From: Tachypleus tridentatus
Taxonomy: Eukaryota > Arthropoda > Merostomata > Xiphosura > Limulidae
Direction of reading: 5' to 3'
DNA length: 64,000 nt
Assembly: GCF_004210375.1 (NCBI RefSeq)
Contig: NC_134827.1
Span: 102,843,285 to 102,907,284, forward strand
Shown here one piece after another: positions 56,426-64,000 of the stretch. The notes beneath the pieces are model-generated. The model was not told the DNA's origin. It ran no database searches and saw only the letters and a program-made list of their open reading frames with translations. The translations under genes were made by a program, and so were the position numbers. Positions within the stretch are counted from its first letter, which is position 1; each line of letters begins with the position of its first letter.

Positions 56426-56621
56426 ACAAATTTAGTGATGATAGAAAATGAAGGAAATGTTCCTGAAGATGAAAAGTATGAACTTAACACTTATCACTCT
56501 CACTTTGTTGTGGTAAACGATAACACTATTGCCAAAACAGGAATCAACTATTTCCTGCTTAGATTTGAGCAGTATTTGGCAGCTGCTTTGGAAACCCAGC
56601 AAACTGATGAAGAAAAACAAG
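56426..56621 (+). CDS. TRPM-like exon (melastatin homology region)
   Basis: Acceptor gtttttccag, donor aaacaag|gtgaca. It reads TNLVMIENEGNVPEDEKYEL, NTYHSHFVVVNDNTIAKTGI and NYFLLRFEQYLAAAL. TRPM proteins have 'Y.LD.NH.HF.LVD.GT.GK.G.E...R..LE..I' here; YELNTYHSHFVVVNDNT keeps this pattern. The exon starts in phase 0 and ends with one base completed at 58053. Confidence 0.9.
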
Positions 56622-58052
56622 GTGACATGGAAACTTTTCCTTTAACCAAACATGAGCTTAATAATTGTATAAAATTTTATGATGTACATTGTAATTAACT
56701 TAACTGTCTCTTGTGCTAAAATGAAAGTGTGAGAAACTTAATTTTAAGACTAAGTAATAAGTTTCATGTATTCATTGAGCAATAAATATGATAAATCAAT
56801 ATTGGACAAAGAATGTCATGATTATGATATTTAATGTTATTAATTCTTACTGTTAATCTGAAAAGTAAACTTAAGTACAGAAATGTTTGTATTTAAAAAA
56901 AATCAGATTTAATATTTAGATCTCGGAATATCACATACATTTAATCTAGCACTTGAAGTTACATGTAAGATAAAATTTACATTGTTTCATGGTGGTAAAC
57001 TTAAGTACAGAAATGTTTGCATGTGGTGATAAAATTTACAGTTAATGTGGTGAAGTTAACATTTAGGGCACCCATCTGAGGACTGGGTTTGAATCTAGTC
57101 AACAATTTCTGATGATGATTATTATGAAGTCAACAGTACCCTTAAGGAATTATTTGTATCTGATGATGCTGTAGCATGTTACCAGATATGCAAGTTGTGG
57201 CATGAGGGATGACACATTACCCATACATGGTTCACAGCATTTTATGTTACAGTTTTGCTGCAGGTTGATTTATTGAGGAAAGATATTTAATTAACAAGAT
57301 TATTTGATTACAAAGAAACAAAAAGACAACATGTGAAAGGCAGGAGTCTGTAGTTTTCTTCATAAATCTGAAAACTTAAACAGTAAGTTACTGAGCATAA
57401 TAATGGGCTCTGAAATCACATTCTGAATCAATGTGGACAAACAGAATGGACTAAGGAAACATATTCCAAGCATAAGTGGACAACAATAGTAGGCTTTAAA
57501 AACATATTGCAAACCAGTGTGGACTACCAGAATGGTCTTTGAAACCACATTCTAAGTCAGTAGGGAGGGTGAGGGGTCAGCATTCTTATCTGTGAAATGA
57601 AAGTTGTGGCTACAAAAGAAAATTTTAAGAGCCAAAAGCTTATTGCAATAAAACAAACTTGTAATCAGAATTGCAGTGTTGAGTAGTAGTGTAATCTTGC
57701 TCATTAGGCCAAACTACGTCAACAATGGAGCAAGTATATTCAAGGGCAGAAGTGGACTTAGAACATAACTTGTAGAAAGTGTGATTTTAACCTTCAGTTC
57801 ATGTAAATTGTGTGTACTTGGGTTTAAAGGTAGTTTATGTGTAATTTATAGTATATATATATATAAAACACTGAAGTATTTTGGTGTAGGTACATACACT
57901 TTGGTGTATAGATAACAATTTCATAAATTTATCATGATGTTTAGTTTTGAATTAAATAATACAGGCCATTTTTTTAAACATTTGAAATTGTGTTCAAGAT
58001 GCTTTGTTCATACAGGTACTACAAGACTGAACGATTGGTGTTCATTTTACAG
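56622..58052 (+). other. TRPM intron
   Basis: Contains a few degenerate ~52-bp near-repeats (about 57395-57565; 'aatgtggacaaacagaatgg'-like) and a short (TA)n run at about 57853. A possible diverged tRNA-like SINE head lies near 57050-57115. No gene. Confidence 0.45.
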
Positions 58053-58243
58053 TTTCAGCAATGTACAACAAAGGTACTTTTGGTTCAAGTGAAGTACCTG
58101 TGGTTGCCATATTGATACAGGGAGGGTATGACTCTGTTAGATTCATTCTTGATCATCTAAAGAAACAGTTTCCAGTTGTTGTCATCAGGGGTAGTGGGGC
58201 CTGGCTGACTTGCTGGCTTACGCCTACTCGAGTTTAAACATCG
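58053..58243 (+). CDS. TRPM-like exon with an apparent frameshift
   Basis: The acceptor gtgttcattttacag leaves two bases completing the codon from 56621. It reads NKGTFGSSEVPVVAILIQGG, then YDSVRFILDHLKKQFPVVVI + RGSG. TRPM proteins have 'VPVV.L..EGG......V......PVVV.DGSGRA.D.LA'. After RGSG the frame runs into W...TPTRV-stop. The next frame instead reads LADLLAYAYSSLNI, exactly the expected continuation, up to a donor at 58243 (catcg|gtaata). One base appears to be missing at ggtagtggggcc, about 58189-58200. This is an assembly error in a G run or a real lesion. Confidence 0.85.
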
Positions 58244-58311
58244 GTAATAAAATCGGTCATTTGTTCAATAAACTCTGTTAATGCTCTCTCACTTTGTTTG
58301 TTTTGTAAGTA

Positions 58312-58954
58312 CAACATGGTCCAGAATTCTTTTCTATTTTAAAATTTAATAATTAAATAAATACAATCTTACAGTTGTAACCTCTTGTAGCCAACTGAAA
58401 CAGTTTTCTATTGTCATGTTGTTTTTATACTCCAGTGAGTAGTATTGCCTTGTAACATGGGAGCCATGTGAGAAAAAGCTCAGTGCAGTGGATTAGTCAA
58501 GGTGGGCCAATTTCATGGCCTCTGCATTCACCAGACATCACTCTGCTAGACTTCTTTCTTTGAGAGTATGTTAAGGACACTGTGTTGCTCACCTTTGGCA
58601 AACATGATGAAGTCAGAGACCATGATAAAGAATGTCATTCATTCCTGTTGTAACTGTGCTGATGTGCTGAGAGCCACTGATGGTGCACACGTGGAAGTCT
58701 GCTGACATGACAACTTTTTAATTAAGTTGGATTACAAGTTGTTGAAAAGTGTACAGTTGTATTTCTTTAGTTATTTAATTATTAAATTTTAAGCCTTCCA
58801 GTGGCTCAGCAATATGTCTGCAAACTTACAATACTAGAAGGAGGTTTTGGTACCTATGTTGGGCAGGATACAGATAGCCCTTTGTGTGGCTGCATGCTTA
58901 ATTACAAACAGACGTTAAATTTAAAAATAGGAAAGACAATTTTGGACCACTCTG
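58312..58954 (+). mobile_element. Mariner-like element, decayed, split by a SINE
   Basis: Ends caacatggtccagaattctt (58312) and, inverted, cagagtggtccaaaattgtc (58954 leftwards) are both flanked by TA, the Tc1/mariner target duplication. Inside each, the run ttaaaatttaataattaaat pairs as an inverted repeat, giving ~60-bp ends. The centre (about 58490-58570) reads GPISWPLHSPDITLLDFFL then EYVKDTV, matching 'WPPRSPDLTPLDFFLWGYLKD', the end of the mariner-type catalytic domain. The element is too short to be autonomous and contains stops. It lies 68 bp after a TRPM exon, in the intron. Confidence 0.85.
58790..58914 (+). mobile_element. Type-3 SINE inside the mariner right end, 8-bp duplication
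   Basis: Sense copy: taagccttccagtggctcag, caatatgtctgcaaacttac, ggttttggtacctatgttgg, then cagatagccctttgtgtggc and a tail in aattacaaac. ttaaattt is duplicated at 58782-58789 and 58915-58922. It inserted into the inner part of the mariner terminal repeat and is therefore younger. Confidence 0.82.
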
Positions 58955-59732
58955 TATAAAAACACATTGTTTTGAAGTTGTTTCATAAGTTTCTTATTAC
59001 TCACATTAACCTGAACACCACTTAACATTTCACTTTGAAACATTGAAAGATATGAAACAAGAGATTTTGAACAATTGGATTTCTTTTTTGTCTTTGTACT
59101 AATATAATTTTCTAAACTTTTAAAGTTGTATATAAATATTTGCTTGTTTCAGGTTTGAAGCTAATTAACCTCAAACAGAGAGCATCGAGCGTGTCACAGT
59201 TAGTGTTAATGATATATATATTTTTGTAATGCCTGCTGTCATTGTTTGATAAAAATATATACAAATGAAGTATGCATTTAGCATTCATTGCTGGTCAGCA
59301 TGGTTATAATTTTGCATGTTTTCCTAAAGTTAAGTGTTTCTGTCATATTTTTTAGTATCGTAAGTGAACGTAAGATACATCTTGAATAGTAAGTGCAAAA
59401 TAGATTAAAGTTGGATACCAGTATTTAAAAACCTTGTACAAGGTTCCTTTGTGGAATAAAGTCACTTTTTAGGAGTTCATGGCTAATTTTTCAGTTTCTT
59501 AATTAATTTTTAGATGTTACTTAAATCTTTTTTTAATTAAAGCAAAAATAATTAATCTTGAGCCAGTTCTCTGTTGAAGTAAAATGACTATTTTAAAGTG
59601 AAAATTGGGATGTAGATCATACTTTGATTCAATATTTATGTAAATTTGTTTGATTTGTTATTTTTCACATGTTTACAGTGCAATTGCTCAGACATTTAAA
59701 CACAAGTATTTAGTTATTGTTTTTATTCTTAG
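58955..59732 (+). other. TRPM intron, end
   Basis: AT-rich with no repeat family seen. It may hide an extra microexon, because the phases of the flanking exons do not match. Confidence 0.45.
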
Positions 59733-59889
59733 TGCCCAATTTAGGTGGGATGCCGAATTTATTGAAAATTTTCTTAAACCAGAGATTTCAAACAAGATAG
59801 TTTATCACTTTCCTAAACTGAGAGAAAATAGCCTATCTCGAAATATCTTCAGAGACAGGATTCTGGAATGCGTTCGATATGCGAGACAG
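59733..59889 (+). CDS. TRPM-like exon
   Basis: Donor gagacag|gttagt, phase 0. It reads AQFRWDAEFIENFLKPEISN, KIVYHFPKLRENSLSRNIFR and DRILECVRYARQ. This is the helical stretch that in TRPM follows 'GSGRA.D.LA' and precedes the 'LLTVF' block. The start is uncertain: acceptors tattcttag (59732) and caatttag (59744) are both possible, and either implies a phase-2 intron, whereas the previous exon seems to end in phase 1. A short intervening exon is the likely reason. Confidence 0.85.
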
Positions 59890-59984
59890 GTTAGTTTTGA
59901 GAAAGATGCCATGAATTATTTGTAATGTACACAAATATATGAAGTTTTTTATTATGTATAAAAGAATTAATGTTGTTGTTTTTT

Positions 59985-60237
59985 TTACCTGGTGGTTAGG
60001 GCACTTTGCTTGCACTCTGTAGGTTGAGGGATTGAAACCTGCCCCTGAAAATGCTTCTCTTTTCACTGCAGGGGGGCATTATAATGTAATGGTCTATTGC
60101 ACTATTCGTTTGTAAAAAGGAGTAAAAAAAGTTGGCAGTGAGTTGTGAACTAAGCATTTTTCCTCTGCTCTGTCATTTTCAAATTAGGGACAGTGAGCCC
60201 TTGAGTAGCTTTGTGCACAATTAACCAAACAAACAAA
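59985..60237 (+). mobile_element. Type-1 SINE, old and diverged
   Basis: Head remnant acctggtggttagggcactt, body (attataatgtaatggtctat, gcactattcgtttgtaaa) and tail gctttgtgcacaattaacca with (AAC)n. Clearly more diverged than most copies here. Confidence 0.8.
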
Positions 60238-60959
60238 AGAGCAAAAGTGATGTGTAAGACAGTGCATTATCGTGTCTGTGAAAGAATGATGTTTAATATT
60301 TAATTAGATAGTCGTTAATGTGAAGAACCGTTGCACATTGCTGTCTTACAGTATTCTAGTATTTATAAGAGAATTTTTACTAAGAAATGGTCTTGTATTA
60401 TACAGACTAGTAACAACAATACTGAAAATGGAAGAAGTAGGATGTTTTAAAAAATAATAAAGAACAGCCTTCCTTGGGGCATTAAAAATGGAAGATCTTT
60501 GTCTAACAGTAAGAGGTTTTTTGCTGGATATGTGGCTGAGTGCCTAATTAGGACTCTTGTATTCATACTTTTGTAGAACACTTATTTTCGTATAAATGTA
60601 AGGTTGTAGCTAGACCTGGTTAATCTGCAAGATAATTAGTAAGAGCAAGGATCTCTGACTTTCAGAATGGTGTGGTAGTTGATGCCAATCTAGGAAGTGC
60701 ATTATTATAAAAGTGGGTGTTTTGACAGGTTATTCTTATTGAAATCTTTGTTACAACTGTTGATTTAAAGATTTTTTTCAAAGAATTTTATTATATTTTT
60801 GTGGGGGGGGTTAGGTTTTGACAGAATTAACATGAAGTTTTTAAGTAGTAATGGAAAATTTGTATCATGAAAATGTGATGCATGTTTAACATCATGTGAT
60901 TTAACAAACTTATGAGTTAATCACCCAATGAAACTATTTTTTTGTGTGTGTTTTTTCAG
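60238..60959 (+). other. TRPM intron, end
   Basis: No feature besides a short G run near 60802. Ends with a long pyrimidine tract, tgtgttttttcag. Confidence 0.5.
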
Positions 60960-61053
60960 CAACAACAGATTTACCTCACTGTTTTGAATATCCACAGCCA
61001 CTTATGTAACCTGACCAACTTGGACCAGTATATACTTCAGGCCCTGTTTAAAT
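60960..61053 (+). CDS. TRPM-like exon
   Basis: Acceptor gtgttttttcag, donor tttaaat|gtaata, phase 0 in and phase 1 out. It reads QQQIYLTVLNIHSHLCNLTN then LDQYILQALFK, equivalent to the TRPM block 'LLTVF......DLD.AIL.ALLK'. The last base T joins CC at 63479 to give Ser (ALFKS). Confidence 0.9.
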
Positions 61054-62496
61054 GTAATATTGACTAGTTTTTTATTAAGATGATGTGGTGTCTGTATAAG
61101 CTTGTATTGTTTTAACAATTCTACTTAAACTAGAAGGATTTATAATACTGCAGTTTTAAATGTTTTTACTTGAGTATTACAAAGATAGTGGATACAAAGA
61201 TACACTAGGTTTGTGTTTATATACACTTTTAGTTGGAAATAAGGTTATATGTTTGTTGTTATAATTTATTAATGTTTTGGCTTGTTAATCATTGGATGTT
61301 TAACCCTGTTGCTGTAGGTAGGTCAAAGTACACATATCATGACATTTTTTATAGTTGCATTGAAGCTTTAATTAAGCTACATTTCTATAACCATTTATGA
61401 ATAAACTGGAAATAAAAACATAGTTAATAAATCAGGTTTTAATTTCATAATATTATCAGGAAATATATGTAAACAAATACTCAGTCTTCCCTTGTATGAG
61501 AAATTAAACATTTACTCGCTAGGTTTTCCCCTGCTCTAGTTTATTCACCACCCTTCACTGACATAACTAGTCAACATAATACAGCCGTTACTAAAATAGA
61601 TTAATTTTTAGTTGTCAATCTTATTTGTTTATGGAGTTCTAAACTAAAAGGCCAGGCCCACTTTCCGTGACCACATGTCGCATCCTCTCCTTCCTAAGTT
61701 AACAAAATAATTCTCGGATACAGTTTTCTGTTATATGATTTATAAGTAATAGTTAGGTAAAGTTTTAATCTATTGAATGGTGTATTATGCTATGTTGTGT
61801 TCATTACAATACATTGTCTGTTTCATTGTCATCTTGAATGTTTATTTCGTGGTCTTCAGAACAGGTAACTAAAGAAATTATTTTAAATCTCCTTTGTCGT
61901 AGTTAAATTGTAATAGATGTAGGACATTGTTTACTTTGAGCATGCTATTCTCCTATTAGGTACACTCTTTAAATAAAATTTTACTAGTATTATTACAAAA
62001 AAAACAAAAACAGGCTTAACTTTTATTGGTAACACAGCAAAAACAAGAGGTTAAAGGACTGCATTACACCCTTTGTTTTGGGATGTATATTTTAAATTTA
62101 TTCTTTGAAAAGTAACTAAAATGTAAAATTTAGGAATTTGCTAGATCGGGTAAGATAATAATAAATAGTAATGTTCTCCATGAGTTAAGCATTTTCTGAG
62201 TTATTTATAACTTGTGTGGTTGGATTATTTATTAGACATGGTTCAGAGAGCAATAAAACGATACAGTTAATTAGAAGTAAGCTTATGCTGTTGTCAACTT
62301 TAAACTGTTTAAGATAAACCATCCACTGACCCCATCGATAAAGAATTAAGATTCATGTAAGTGGAAATTTCAACTGATACCTTATAATTTTAACAAACTC
62401 TATTAATTTTAAATCCATAATTTTGACAGGAAGTTTAGTCTGGAACTGTAATAGATCATTCCTATACAAAACACATAAAATATTACATATCAAGTA
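61054..62496 (+). other. TRPM intron
   Basis: AT-rich with no supported repeat or gene. Confidence 0.45.
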
Positions 62497-62632
62497 TAAC
62501 TAATAAAATCAATAAAAGTATCTTGTGTAACTAATAAAAGTATCTTGTGTAACTAATAAAAGTATCTTGTGTAACTAATAAAAGTATCTTGTGTAACTAA
62601 TAAAAGTATCTTGTGTAACTAATAAAAGCTTG
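62497..62632. repeat. Minisatellite, 22-bp unit, ~6 copies
   Basis: Unit taataaaagtatcttgtgta + ac, almost perfect, so probably young. Confidence 0.92.
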
Positions 62633-63478
62633 GCAGCAACTTGTTGGTTGTTAAGAGCAGTCTTCTTTTAAAGAGATAAGTAGTCGTCAGAAAATTATGT
62701 AATTTCATTGCTTGGCAGTTGATAGTGCTTTTGCCTCTTCCACATCAGGAAAACCTATGAAAAAGGATAAAATAATGCAGTAATACTAAGATTCACCAAA
62801 ATCCAAGTAATCTTAAATATGAGCTCAAGTGCTCCTGTGTTGTACTGTCAAAAAATACATTTAAAAATCATGGAGTGCTTAGAACAAGACTTTGGTTAGG
62901 ATCCAAACCTTATAATTTGGTAAAAGAAGTCCACCCTGAAAACCAACAAACTATTGCTGCTTCTTGTAGTAACAATAATTATTTTAATTTTATTAAAAAA
63001 TGTTATAGAATATCTCACATTGTGAATTAAATATTCTGTGGTAGGCACGTTCTTTAACTTGCTGAAAATCATAAAAGAGGGATATTTCTTTATTATTTAA
63101 AAGACTTAGGCTGTGTAGTTACCATCAAACTGTCTGAGTTTTTATGTGACAGTGACAGTTGTATTACCATCTCTCATGTATAAATGAATTGTTTTTGCAA
63201 GTTGAATTCACTCAAAACTGTTTAGTTCTATTAAATACAATAGTTGGCTTTTCTACTTAAGTTTAATAGTACAAAAAATGTTAGCAAGGTTTCTGTGGTT
63301 GTTGCTCGAATAAAAATAAAAGTCAAGTCCTTGTAGTAAGCTTGAGAAAAGTATTTCTAAACAAACTGTAGATGAAGTGATGGCACTAATTATCCTTTTA
63401 TTGACTCAGTTTTTCTTTGTGTGTGTGTGTATTAGTTTTATTTTTTGATATCTATAAAGTGGAAAAGTATATTTTTAG
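62633..63478 (+). other. TRPM intron, end
   Basis: A (GT)n run at about 63419-63430 precedes the acceptor atatttttag. Nothing else. Confidence 0.5.
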
Positions 63479-63606
63479 CCCAAAAACCAGAGAAAAATAA
63501 CTGGCACGAGCAGATACAGAAAGATCTGTTTCTAACGTTGGACTGGAACAATCCACATGTAGCTCTGATTGAAGTGTTCGGGAAAGATCCTTCTAACAAA
63601 CTCAAG
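63479..63606 (+). CDS. TRPM-like exon, last one visible
   Basis: Acceptor agtatatttttag, donor ctcaag|gtaaca. It reads QKPEKNNWHEQIQKDLFLTL then DWNNPHVALIEVFGKDPSNK + LK, equivalent to 'DQL.LALAWNR.DIA...IF' in TRPM channels. LDWNNPHVALIEVF is a good match. It ends in phase 0. The coiled or ankyrin-like linker, the six-helix channel and the C-terminal region must lie beyond 64000. Confidence 0.9.
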
Positions 63607-64000
63607 GTAACACTCATAAGGTTATTTAGAGTGGATGAAGTTCTGTATATCTTCAAAATAAACAAAACATTTAATGCTAATATGTATGAATCATTCTTTT
63701 ATTCAGACATTTGTAAAATCTTTGCCATTGAATCGTCACTCGGCTGTTGGAAGATGATTTATCTTTTCCTATGAAATAAGTTGAACACACAGATGCACTG
63801 ACAGACAGAGAGAGAGAATATATTTTATTTAGCTGATAACGTTGTATTGAAAAACCTTTTAAGTTTCCTCTATGGGAAGAGAAAGAAACTGAATAAGAAA
63901 ACCATCAATAGGTTTAACTTCTGTTACTTTTTACAGCATGTTTACATCTCTGCTGTTATTCTTAATTTGTGTTATTGGCATGATGACTCAAATACTCTGT
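63607..64000 (+). other. TRPM intron, running off the window
   Basis: Begins GTAACA. Contains a short (AGAC/AG)n run near 63800-63818. No exon is recognised before the edge. Confidence 0.5.

Overview
This window is eukaryotic, AT-rich and made mostly of introns. Split coding exons with GT/AG borders sit among many copies of tRNA-derived SINEs, minisatellite arrays and decayed DNA transposons. The SINE families, with heads like tRNA-Thr(CGU) and tails of (AAC)n, are ones I associate with horseshoe crabs (Xiphosura), so I infer a chelicerate, probably a limulid. That assignment rests on memory, not on a search.

Three protein-coding genes can be supported, all on the + strand. (1) Positions 1-5651 hold the 3' part of a polycystin (PKD1/PKD2 superfamily) cation channel in four exons: S1, the extracellular TOP domain, S2-S6 and the stop. 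(2) Positions 11022-24807 hold a three-exon gene for a small secreted cysteine-rich protein: signal peptide plus PAN-like module, EGF-like module, PAN/apple module. Its second intron contains a 5.2-kb array of an ~86-bp repeat. (3) From about 42 kb (possibly 30 kb) to beyond the right edge lies the 5' part of a TRPM-type channel. Its cytosolic N-terminal SLOG and melastatin-homology region is spread over at least eight exons, and the channel domain lies outside the window. The TRPM introns carry the largest arrays: 24-bp, 48-bp, ~52-bp, 74-bp, 37-bp and 22-bp units.

Between and inside the genes are about 20 type-1 SINE copies or pieces, several copies of two other tRNA-derived SINE types, a mariner-like element split by a SINE, a hAT (SCAND3/ZBED-like) transposase relic, a Ty3/gypsy integrase fossil, two short foldback elements, and three decayed copies of one transposon family whose protein I know only as a widespread uncharacterised arthropod ORF. 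One of these (43459-43963) keeps inverted terminal repeats beginning CACTGGGGAACA. Another (8057-9405) is split by two SINEs of different types.

The polycystin and TRPM genes each show one apparent single-base frame change inside otherwise well-conserved exons, next to short homopolymers. Assembly indels are the simplest explanation, but recent decay cannot be excluded. I see no CRISPR array, rRNA gene or convincing functional tRNA gene.
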